Translations under genes and position numbers: made by a program | The notes under the pieces: generated by a model | Seen by the model: the letters and a program-made list of their open reading frames with translations, nothing else | Database searches by the model: none | Told to the model about the DNA's origin: nothing | Source: an uncultured Collinsella sp. | GTDB lineage: Bacteria > Actinomycetota > Coriobacteriia > Coriobacteriales > Coriobacteriaceae | Direction of reading: 5' to 3' | Length of the DNA stretch: 20,189 nucleotides | Assembly: GCA_958438125.1 (NCBI GenBank) | Contig: CAUBQN010000019.1 | Location: forward strand, 1-20,189 | Shown here: positions 6,991-13,219 of the stretch, in pieces | How positions within the stretch are numbered: the stretch's first letter is position 1 | Layout: every line of letters begins with the position of its first letter

Positions 6991-7019
6991 ACTGTATCGT
7001 ACCGAGTGGACTCGGTAAA
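6991..7019 (-). promoter_or_regulatory. Candidate spoVS operon promoter with a palindromic operator-like site
   Basis: Minus-strand TTTACC (7019-7014) and TACAGT (6996-6991), each 4 of 6 consensus matches, are 17 bp apart. The perfect 8-bp-arm palindrome TACCGAGTGGACTCGGTA (7000-7017) covers the spacer and part of the -35 element, the placement expected of a repressor operator. With no U-run on either side it is not a typical terminator. The promoter is weak and only predicted. Confidence 0.4.
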
Positions 7020-7023
7020 GGCA

Positions 7024-8109
7024 CTATTCCTCTTTGGCAAGATCGAAGGTCACAGTGATTCGATCACGCGAAACACGAATCTTTGGGTCGCCGCAAAGGT
7101 TGAGATAGTACCTGGCGGCAAGGTCATTGAAGTCCCGCTCCACAGCACGCGAAAACTGTGCCATGTCATCCTTGGCAATACGTAGCCCGCGACGATCCTT
7201 CGCGAGATCGACAGGAGCCGGCGCATGCGAGGACGAATCACGCTCGCGCAGCAGACGCGCGGTCACACCGCGAACGGGCTTAATCTGCCCTGCCAAAATG
7301 CGATGTGCCGTGCGCTCGGACATCTCAAGACCCAAACCCGAGCAGATACGGATAAAGTCCTCGGCATCAGAGGCAAGGCCTAAACGATCGACAACCGGAA
7401 GCTCGCTCTCGTCATCAATAAACAGGAGACGAGACGTATCGAGCCGACTTGACGCCTGAGCATAAAGGGTCGCGGCAATCTCAGACGGAGAACCAAGATA
7501 GACATCGCAACCACGCAGCTCCTCGAGCGCAAACTCACAGGCAGCGCGAATAATATTATGCGGGCCGCGAGCACAGACATAACGTCCGTCCTCATCCTTG
7601 ACGGCCTGGGGCCAGCTGGACTGATCGGCACGCTCACTGAGGCGGTCGGCTGCAACGCTCACCTTAAAGGCTGAACCAAGATCGACGCCGGACGTGACCA
7701 CACGGGCCTCGTCGGTGTTCTGCTTGATCGAAAACAATGCCATGCCACGACCGTGAACGCCCCAACGGTCCATCTTCATGCTCTCGAGCTTGGAGGTAAC
7801 GCGGGCATCGAAGATTCGCTCTTGCATATCCTGCGGAACGCCCGAACCGTTATCCAGAAAGACAAGCGTGCGGACGCCATCTTCCTTGGTCGTGGCGAGA
7901 TAGACCTTGTCGGCGCCGGCATCGCGAGCATTACGGAGCATTTCGATGACGATATCCTCGACATGCTGAATGTCGTGTTTTGCCTGGCGCCGCTCGGCCT
8001 CCGAAACGCGGAGGCGGACATACCCCTCGCCAAGGTTCTCCTCGACGCGAAGGTTGCCCTCCCCCGACATCGACGCGATAAATGAGATGAGCTCGTTCGC
8101 GTCGCTCAT
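7024..8109 (-). CDS. Uncharacterised GHKL-type ATP-binding protein coupled to rny
   Basis: The 361-residue protein has a clear GHKL (Hsp90/MutL/gyrase-type) ATP site near its N-terminus: N-box EMLRNARDAGAD (56-67, Glu56 and Asn60), G1 box DNGSGVP (86-92) and a Gly-rich lid GVHGRGMAL (117-125). The order resembles MutL more than histidine kinases; no DHp, response-regulator or MutL endonuclease motif is visible. I do not recognise residues about 150-361. No membrane segment or signal peptide is seen. The gene starts one base after the rny stop (TAA-C-ATG) with no Shine-Dalgarno, so its translation almost certainly depends on ribosomes finishing rny. Bacillus has ymdB between rny and spoVS, so this gene takes the ymdB place without resembling YmdB. 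Its function is unknown; a link to RNase Y is inference from coupling. Confidence 0.85.
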   Translation of the reverse strand: MSDANELISFIASMSGEGNLRVEENLGEGYVRLRVSEAERRQAKHDIQHVEDIVIEMLRNARDAGADKVYLATTKEDGVRTLVFLDNGSGVPQDMQERIFDARVTSKLESMKMDRWGVHGRGMALFSIKQNTDEARVVTSGVDLGSAFKVSVAADRLSERADQSSWPQAVKDEDGRYVCARGPHNIIRAACEFALEELRGCDVYLGSPSEIAATLYAQASSRLDTSRLLFIDDESELPVVDRLGLASDAEDFIRICSGLGLEMSERTAHRILAGQIKPVRGVTARLLRERDSSSHAPAPVDLAKDRRGLRIAKDDMAQFSRAVERDFNDLAARYYLNLCGDPKIRVSRDRITVTFDLAKEE

Positions 8110-8110
8110 G

Positions 8111-9661
8111 TTATTTAGCGATATCGACAGCGCGGCTCTCGCGAATCACGACGACGCGCACCTGACCGGGATACTCCATCTCTTCCTCGATCTGATGGGC
8201 GATATCGTGAGCCAGGACCGTGGACTGAGCATCGGAGATCTTGTCCGGCTGAACCATGACGTGGACCTCGCGACCAGCCTGCATGGCATAGGTACGCTCG
8301 ACGCCTTCATGGGAGTTGGCAATCTCCTCGAGCTTCTCAAGACGCTTGATGTAGTTCTCGGCAGACTCGCGACGGGCACCGGGGCGAGAGGCGGAGACGG
8401 CATCGGCGGCCTGTACCAGGACATCGAGCACCGTGTTGGGGTCGACATCGGCATGGTGAGCCTCGATAGCGTGAACGATAACGGGCTTCTCGCCATAACG
8501 GCGGGCAAGCTCGGCGCCGATGACGGCATGCGGGCCCTCGACGTCGTGGTCGATTGCCTTGCCCAGGTCGTGCAGCAGGCCGGCGCGCTTAGCGGTCACA
8601 ACGTCCAGGCCAAGCTCGGAAGCCATCACGCCGCACAGATCAGAGACCTCGAGGGAGTGCTGAAGCACATTCTGACCAAACGAGGTACGGTAGCGCAGGG
8701 CACCAAGGGTCTTGACGATCTCGGGGTGCAGGTCGTGGATACCGGTATCAAAGGCAGCCTGCTCGCCAGCCTCGCGCACGCGCTGCTGAACCAGGTCGGC
8801 AGCCTTGTGATACATCTCCTCAATGCGGGCGGGGTGAATGCGGCCGTCGGCGATGAGGTTCTCGAGGGCGACACGCGCGGTCTCACGACGGACCGGGTCG
8901 AAGCTCGAAAGAACGACGGTCTCAGGCGTGTCGTCGATCACGAGGTTGACGCCGGAAACCTGCTCGAAGGTCCGGATGTTGCGACCCTCGCGACCGATGA
9001 TACGGCCCTTGAGGTCATCAGAGGGAATGTGCACGGAGGTAACGGTGACCTCGGCTGTGTGGTCGGCAGCGCAGCGCTGAATCGCCAGGGACAGAATCTC
9101 CTGGGCGGTCTTGTGGCACTCGGCGCGAACCTGCTGCTCGGACTCGCGAATGATCGTGGCAGCCTCGTGGGTGACCTCGCCGCGAACCTTATCGAGGAGC
9201 TCCTTGTGGGCGTCCTCACGGGTCAGGTCGGCGATACGCTCGAGCTCGGAGGTCTGCTTGGCGCAGAGCTCCTCAAGCTCGCGGGAGCGCTTCTCGACCT
9301 GACCGGCCTGGCTGGACAGCTGATGCTCGCGCTTGTCGAGAGCGTCGTTTCGGCGATCAAGGGACTCCTCGCGCTGCATCACACGGTTCTCGAGCGTACG
9401 AATCTCGCTCTTACGCTGCTTGTCCTCGGCCTCGGCGGCCTGCTTGTTCTTGATGATCTCCTCTTTAGCCTCGAGCAGAGCCTCTTTTTTGAGGGTCTCG
9501 GCCTGACGCTTTGCATCGCCGATCAGGGACTCAGCCTGTGCATGTGCCGACTGGATCTTTTCGTCGGCCTCGTGAAGACTACCCTGCTTGGCGGTGCGCA
9601 TGTAGGCAATGGCGGCGATGGCACCCAAAACGATGCCAACGAGCGCTGCGATGATAGGCAT
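8111..9661 (-). CDS. rny: Ribonuclease Y
   Basis: RNase Y is a membrane-anchored endoribonuclease that starts mRNA decay in many Gram-positive bacteria. The 516-residue protein has an N-terminal membrane helix (about 2-20), a long Glu/Lys/Arg-rich coiled coil (about 25-190), a KH domain with GRIIGREG (219-226), and an HD domain with the metal-binding His364-Asp365 (LLHDLGKAIDHD). I use the ATG at 9661, with AAGGAG 5 nt upstream; an in-frame GTG at 9667 overlaps the ribosome site. It is the first gene of the rny-GHKL pair and lies downstream of recA-recX on the same strand, as rny follows recA in Bacillus. A predicted promoter about 170 nt upstream gives it its own transcription. Confidence 0.97.
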   Translation of the reverse strand: MPIIAALVGIVLGAIAAIAYMRTAKQGSLHEADEKIQSAHAQAESLIGDAKRQAETLKKEALLEAKEEIIKNKQAAEAEDKQRKSEIRTLENRVMQREESLDRRNDALDKREHQLSSQAGQVEKRSRELEELCAKQTSELERIADLTREDAHKELLDKVRGEVTHEAATIIRESEQQVRAECHKTAQEILSLAIQRCAADHTAEVTVTSVHIPSDDLKGRIIGREGRNIRTFEQVSGVNLVIDDTPETVVLSSFDPVRRETARVALENLIADGRIHPARIEEMYHKAADLVQQRVREAGEQAAFDTGIHDLHPEIVKTLGALRYRTSFGQNVLQHSLEVSDLCGVMASELGLDVVTAKRAGLLHDLGKAIDHDVEGPHAVIGAELARRYGEKPVIVHAIEAHHADVDPNTVLDVLVQAADAVSASRPGARRESAENYIKRLEKLEEIANSHEGVERTYAMQAGREVHVMVQPDKISDAQSTVLAHDIAHQIEEEMEYPGQVRVVVIRESRAVDIAK

Positions 9662-9698
9662 GCTCACTCCTTTTTATGGATTCGTTACACAACAAAGC

Positions 9699-9720
9699 GA
9701 ACCGTCCTTACGAACGGCTC
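9699..9720 (-). promoter_or_regulatory. Hairpin in the rny 5' leader
   Basis: On the minus-strand RNA, GAGCCGU pairs with ACGGUUC (7 bp including one G-U) around an 8-nt loop. It lies 37 nt upstream of the rny ATG inside the predicted long leader and is followed by a U/G-rich stretch. It may protect the leader or act in control; no function is demonstrated. Confidence 0.4.
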
Positions 9721-9827
9721 GCGACATTTGAGTAATATGGGCGCAGCTTATGCGGGTCGGATACAGATAAACATATAAACAAACTCATCACAGATGAGCA
9801 CATATCACAAAGCAAATGACAGTGTTT

Positions 9828-9856
9828 ATCGTACGTTGAACCACAACAACTGTCAA
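9828..9856 (-). promoter_or_regulatory. Predicted rny promoter
   Basis: A perfect minus-strand -35 TTGACA (9856-9851) is followed at 17 bp by TACGAT (9833-9828, 4 of 6). Transcription would begin near 9821, giving a leader of about 160 nt. The -35 abuts the U-rich tail of the recX terminator candidate. Confidence 0.5.
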
Positions 9857-9861
9857 ATAAA

Positions 9862-9904
9862 TGGCCCCGGCACGGCGGCTAAAACGCGGTGAACGGCAGG
9901 GCCA
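9862..9904 (-). terminator. Candidate terminator of recA-recX
   Basis: Starting 14 nt after the recX stop, TGGCCC (9904-9899) pairs with GGGCCA (9867-9862). Inside is a smaller stem CAC-C-GCG/CGC-C-GTG around UUUUAGC. The hairpin is followed by UUUAUUUG. The stem has a large internal loop, so the strength of termination is uncertain. Confidence 0.5.
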
Positions 9905-9918
9905 CAAAACGCATACGC

Positions 9919-10611
9919 CTAAACCGCACATTCCTCGCGTTCGGCATCGAGACGTGCCTTAACGGCATCGGCGGCGATGTGATACGAGAAGCCCTTGCCC
10001 ATCAAAAACCGAATCAGTTTTTCGAATCCGCGCGTCTCTGGAACACGACGCTTGGCGAGCAGGGCTGACGCACGCGCCAAATCGTCTTCGACGGCAAAAT
10101 AATCCTCGGGATAACCGGGAATGTCATCGAGCACGACATGACGGCGCTTGAGCTCGGTCTCGATTTTGCGCTGTCCCCAACCGCGCCGCTTGCGCTCCTC
10201 GATAAAGTACGAGCAAAAGCGGCTCTCGTCTAAAAAGCGATACTCGGTGGCGCGCTCGACGGCGAAATCGATCGCAGGCTGGTGAAAGCCGTAGCGAGCC
10301 AGCTTGTCACGGACCTCACCCGTCGCATGGTCGCGGCGCGATAACATCTCGGTCACCATGGTAAGTGCACATTTACGCTCAATGAGCTGCACCGCCTCAC
10401 GAAAGTTGACCCAATCACAGGGAAGATCGGGGCGGTTTTTGACATACAGCCGCGCGACCCGCACGGGAATCCAAATGGACCGCTCAAAACCGCCCTCAAG
10501 CTCACAATCGATATGTGCGCAAGGCTTTTTGGACGCATACCCGCTCGAGAACGAGGAGGCCGCCTTCTTATCGGGAAAGACGACCGTGGCCTCGGTCACC
10601 GTATACGACAT
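9919..10611 (-). CDS. recX: Regulatory protein RecX
   Basis: RecX binds RecA filaments and limits or tunes RecA activity in strand exchange and LexA cleavage. The 230-residue protein has the helical repeat pattern of the family: AVQLIERKCALTMVTEMLSRRDHATGEVRDKLARYGF (about 69-105), YRFLDESRFCSYFIEERKRRGWGQRKIETELKRR (about 118-151) and a third repeat near residues 175-225 ending in GFSYHIAADAVKARL. An N-terminal part of about 65 residues precedes the helical domain. It starts 11 nt after recA and lacks a good Shine-Dalgarno, consistent with low, coupled translation. The recA-recX order is usual, and it should share the recA SOS promoter. Confidence 0.9.
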   Translation of the reverse strand: MSYTVTEATVVFPDKKAASSFSSGYASKKPCAHIDCELEGGFERSIWIPVRVARLYVKNRPDLPCDWVNFREAVQLIERKCALTMVTEMLSRRDHATGEVRDKLARYGFHQPAIDFAVERATEYRFLDESRFCSYFIEERKRRGWGQRKIETELKRRHVVLDDIPGYPEDYFAVEDDLARASALLAKRRVPETRGFEKLIRFLMGKGFSYHIAADAVKARLDAEREECAV

Positions 10612-10622
10612 GAGCGTAACCG

Positions 10623-11771
10623 CTACTCGTCGTCATCATCGAGCATGGCGGAACCATCGATGGCGTAAAGCTCGTCAAATTCCTCAGGCGCAGGCTGATC
10701 GGTCAGCTCGACCTCGGACGGAGCATCGTCATCAAACTCAAGTCCACAGGCAAGGCGGACCTTATGCTCAATCTCGTCGGCACAATCGGGGTGTTCGCGC
10801 AGGAACGCCTTGGCGGCCTCGCGACCGTTGCCGAGCTTATCCTCGCCATAGGCAAACCAGGAGCCCATCTTCTTGCAAATGCCGCACTCGACAGCCATGT
10901 CCAGAATCGAGCCCTCCTTAGAGATGCCCGTACCGTACATGATGTCGAACTCAGCAGAACGGAACGGAGCTGCCACCTTGTTCTTAACGACCTTGGCGCG
11001 CACGCGGTTACCGATAACCTCGTCCTTAAGCTTAATGCTGTCGATACGGCGAATGTCGATACGCACCGAAGAGAAGAACTTAAGGGCGCGGCCGCCCGTC
11101 GTAGTCTCGGGGTTGCCGAACATGACGCCGATCTTCTCGCGCAGCTGGTTAATGAAGATGCACGTCGTGTTGGACTTAGACAGCGAGCCGGCGAGCTTAC
11201 GGAGCGCCTGGCTCATCAGGCGAGCCTGAAGACCGACCGTAGTATCGCCGATTTCTCCCTCGATCTCGGCACGCGGGGTCAGCGCGGCGACGGAGTCGAC
11301 GACGATGGCATCGATGGCACCAGAACGCACAAGCATGTCAACAATCTCGAGCGCCTGCTCGCCCGTGTCGGGCTGGGAAATGAGCACCTCGTCGATATCC
11401 ACGCCGATGCGCGCGGCATACGTGGGATCAAGCGCGTGCTCGGCATCGATAAATGCCACAACGCCACCCATTGCCTGGGCCTCGGCCAGGATCTCGAGCG
11501 AAAGTGTCGTCTTACCGGAGGACTCAGGACCGTAAATCTCGACGATACGGCCGCGCGGCACGCCGCCGATACCCAGCGCGGCATCGAGGGCCAGGGCGCC
11601 CGTGGGAATGGCCTCGACCTCGAGCTCGGGACCACCGTCGCCGTACCTCATGATGGAACCCTGGCCGAATTTCTTCTCGATCTCGGCCTTGGTGGTGGCG
11701 ATCATCTCATCGCGCTCTTTACCCGTCGTGCGAGCATGAACGGTACGTACGGGACCTGAATTCTTGGCCAT
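10623..11771 (-). CDS. recA: Recombinase RecA
   Basis: RecA forms ATP-dependent filaments on single-stranded DNA, drives strand exchange and acts as co-protease for LexA. The 382-residue protein shows Walker A GPESSGKT (81-88), the catalytic Glu111 in FIDAEHALDP, Walker B IVVDS (156-160), loop L1 around EIEGEIGD, and loop L2 with NPETTTGGRALKFF. The C-terminus ends in an acidic tail (DDDDE), as in many RecAs, known to restrain activity. No intein interrupts it, unlike some mycobacterial RecAs. The ATG at 11771 is chosen for AGGAGG 7 nt upstream; a longer in-frame version from 11792 would absorb that site. A perfect LexA box inside the promoter places it in the SOS regulon. recX follows directly. 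Confidence 0.98.
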   Translation of the reverse strand: MAKNSGPVRTVHARTTGKERDEMIATTKAEIEKKFGQGSIMRYGDGGPELEVEAIPTGALALDAALGIGGVPRGRIVEIYGPESSGKTTLSLEILAEAQAMGGVVAFIDAEHALDPTYAARIGVDIDEVLISQPDTGEQALEIVDMLVRSGAIDAIVVDSVAALTPRAEIEGEIGDTTVGLQARLMSQALRKLAGSLSKSNTTCIFINQLREKIGVMFGNPETTTGGRALKFFSSVRIDIRRIDSIKLKDEVIGNRVRAKVVKNKVAAPFRSAEFDIMYGTGISKEGSILDMAVECGICKKMGSWFAYGEDKLGNGREAAKAFLREHPDCADEIEHKVRLACGLEFDDDAPSEVELTDQPAPEEFDELYAIDGSAMLDDDDE

Positions 11772-11801
11772 GAATAGCCCTCCTCTTAACAACCTGCATC
11801 G

Positions 11802-11830
11802 ATAATAAACGAACGGCTGTTCGTGGTCAA
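11802..11830 (-). promoter_or_regulatory. Predicted recA promoter
   Basis: Minus-strand -35 TTGACC (11830-11825, 5 of 6) and -10 TATTAT (11807-11802, 5 of 6) are 17 bp apart, with the LexA box occupying the spacer. The leader would be about 25 nt. The design is the same as that of the LysM promoter. Confidence 0.8.
11810..11823. promoter_or_regulatory. LexA (SOS) box of recA
   Basis: CGAACGGCTGTTCG is a perfect match to CGAAC-N4-GTTCG, and its flanks extend the palindrome by one base (A...T). It lies between the -35 and -10 of recA, so LexA binding should exclude RNA polymerase. Confidence 0.95.
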
Positions 11831-11862
11831 CCGTTCAGGCCAATCATATGCAGGCGGTCTTT

Positions 11863-11922
11863 CCAAAACCCAACCAAACGCCGACCAAACACTGACCAAA
11901 TGCTTGACCACAAAGGACCAAA
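11863..11922 (-). repeat. Phased TTTGG array upstream of recA
   Basis: On the plus strand CCAAA begins at 11863, 11874, 11885, 11896 and 11918, with a one-base variant CCACA at 11908. The steps are 11, 11, 11, 12 and 10 bp. Most copies are part of GACCAAA (minus strand TTTGGTC). The array ends 33 bp upstream of the recA -35, close to one helical turn per unit, so all copies face the same side of the DNA. It could bind a regulator or bend the DNA. Confidence 0.6.
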
Positions 11923-11997
11923 TATGAACAAGGCAGGCAAAAATACATCTACAACCAGCACAAACGCCAAATGAGCCTAAGGTCCCTATCTCCACAA

Positions 11998-12021
11998 TTA
12001 AGGGGCTCGGAGGCCCCTTAA
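11998..12021 (-). terminator. Terminator after cinA
   Basis: TTAAGGGGC (11998-12006) and GCCCCTTAA (12013-12021) form a perfect 9-bp stem with a 6-nt loop, 7 nt after the cinA stop. The minus-strand transcript continues UUAAUU within and after the stem. It separates the rnj-cinA operon from the SOS-controlled recA unit. Confidence 0.75.
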
Positions 12022-12028
12022 AACACGT

Positions 12029-12565
12029 CTATTCCATAGAGTTGAGCACAGGGGCAATGCGACCCAATGCCTCCGTGACCGCATGGGCACGAACACACGA
12101 ACGGTCACCCTCATAGTGGCAGCGCACAGAGTCCACGACCGGCACGCCCCCATCGGCGGAACGATGCGCCCAGCCAATATAGAAAGTGCCCGCCGGATCG
12201 TCCTCAGTGCCACCGCCGGGGCCGGCATAACCCGTTGCGCTCACTGCAATATCGCTCTGGTACAGCTCCAGCGAACCCACCGCCATCTCGCGCGCGGTCT
12301 GATGCGAGACCGCGGTATAGCGGTCGAGCGTCTCCTGCTCAACACCAAGAACACGATGCTTAATCTCATCGCAATAGGTCACCGCACCGCCGCGCAGGAC
12401 CGCCGAGGCGCCCGGGATATCGGCAATCGTCGAGGCGATCATACCCGCCGTCAGCGACTCAGCCGTCGAAACCGTCACGCCCCGAGCGCTCGCGCGCTCG
12501 ACAATATCACGCGCCAGCTCCTCGTTATGTGCGGAAATCTGCTCAAAAGAGTCCGTCATACCCAC
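12029..12565 (-). CDS. cinA: Nicotinamide-nucleotide amidase, CinA C-terminal domain (PncC-type)
   Basis: Proteins of this family deamidate nicotinamide mononucleotide to nicotinate mononucleotide, recycling NAD from reactions such as NAD-dependent DNA ligation. The 178 residues contain only the CinA C-terminal domain: TAESLTAGMIA (34-44) with the catalytic Ser37, GGAVTYCDEIK (about 59-69) and the ATGYAGPGGG loop (about 110-119). The N-terminal molybdopterin-binding-like domain of full CinA is absent, so PncC is also a fair name. The start is either GTG 12565 (AGG 5 nt upstream) or ATG 12559, two codons later. It lies 6 nt after pgsA and ends at a terminator before recA; the pgsA-cinA-recA order is common in Gram-positive bacteria. 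Confidence 0.93.
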   Translation of the reverse strand: MGMTDSFEQISAHNEELARDIVERASARGVTVSTAESLTAGMIASTIADIPGASAVLRGGAVTYCDEIKHRVLGVEQETLDRYTAVSHQTAREMAVGSLELYQSDIAVSATGYAGPGGGTEDDPAGTFYIGWAHRSADGGVPVVDSVRCHYEGDRSCVRAHAVTEALGRIAPVLNSME

Positions 12566-12571
12566 CAGGAC

Positions 12572-13210
12572 CTAGACCGAAAAGACGATCTTGCGGCAGT
12601 TCCAGAAGTACTGGGCGCCCGAGATAACGGTCAGGACAACGGCAACGGCGTACAGGAAGCGCGACACCGAGTAGATGCCGAGCGTCAGCGCCACCGGGCC
12701 AAGGTGCAAGCCGGCCATAGCAAAAACGCACAGGTAACCGCAAATGGAGACCATCGTGGTTGCCGTCTTGTACTTGCCGAGCTTATCGGCCGCAACGACC
12801 ACACCGGCCGCACTCGCGACCATGCGAAGAGCGCTCACCAGAAGCTCACGGAACAGGATAATGAACACGGACCACACGGTCACCGCGCCAAAATCCAAGA
12901 ACAGCAGCAGGGCCGAGAACACGAGCAGCTTATCGGCGATGGGGTCCAAGAATTTACCGAAGTCGGTGATCTCGTTGCGCGAACGCGCCAGATAACCGTC
13001 GACCTTATCGGTGCACGACAGGATCACATACAGAATGAAGGCAGCGGCGGCGAGCGGGCCGTCAAAGGTGCTCCAATCCGTACCGGCAACACTCTTGTGA
13101 GAAAGCGCCGAGACGATCATGAACACCGGGATAAAGACGATGCGAACGCACGTCACGATGTTGGCGGGCGTCCAGACACTCGTCAGTTCCTTATTGCTCT
13201 CGTTAGCCAC
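12572..13210 (-). CDS. pgsA: CDP-diacylglycerol--glycerol-3-phosphate 3-phosphatidyltransferase
   Basis: PgsA makes phosphatidylglycerol phosphate from CDP-diacylglycerol and glycerol-3-phosphate, the first step to phosphatidylglycerol and cardiolipin. The CDP-alcohol phosphotransferase signature D-x2-DG-x2-AR-x8-G-x3-D-x3-D is complete: Asp68, Asp71, Gly72, Ala75, Arg76, Gly85, Asp89 and Asp93. Several membrane helices follow (about 95-200). The 212-residue length is somewhat over the usual 180-190 because of an N-terminal extension and a Ser/Gly/Trp-rich loop near 38-50. The start is GTG, supported by AGGAG 6 nt upstream, which overlaps the rimO stop. Related phosphatidyltransferases with other alcohol acceptors exist, but position beside cinA-recA favours PgsA. 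Confidence 0.93.
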   Translation of the reverse strand: MANESNKELTSVWTPANIVTCVRIVFIPVFMIVSALSHKSVAGTDWSTFDGPLAAAAFILYVILSCTDKVDGYLARSRNEITDFGKFLDPIADKLLVFSALLLFLDFGAVTVWSVFIILFRELLVSALRMVASAAGVVVAADKLGKYKTATTMVSICGYLCVFAMAGLHLGPVALTLGIYSVSRFLYAVAVVLTVISGAQYFWNCRKIVFSV

Positions 13211-13219
13211 GACGCTCTC

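Noticed and set aside
7000..7017. Palindrome before spoVS as a Rho-independent terminator
   Set aside because: No U-run follows on either strand; the hairpin loop would be only four bases and an operator role fits better.
7024..8109. GHKL protein as MutL or a sensor kinase
   Set aside because: The ATP motifs resemble MutL, but length, lack of the MutL C-terminal and endonuclease motifs, and lack of a kinase His domain argue against both.
7970..9778. Plus-strand open frame of 602 codons opposite rny
   Set aside because: Leu/Gly/Asp-rich antisense shadow of the RNase Y coiled coil and HD domain; no recognisable domain.
10623..11771. RecA intein, as in some mycobacteria
   Set aside because: The RecA sequence is continuous and of normal length with all motifs in register.
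11786..11995. Minus-strand 69-codon open frame overlapping the recA control region
   Set aside because: It runs through the recA promoter, LexA box and phased repeat, has no ribosome site, and its composition follows the repeats.
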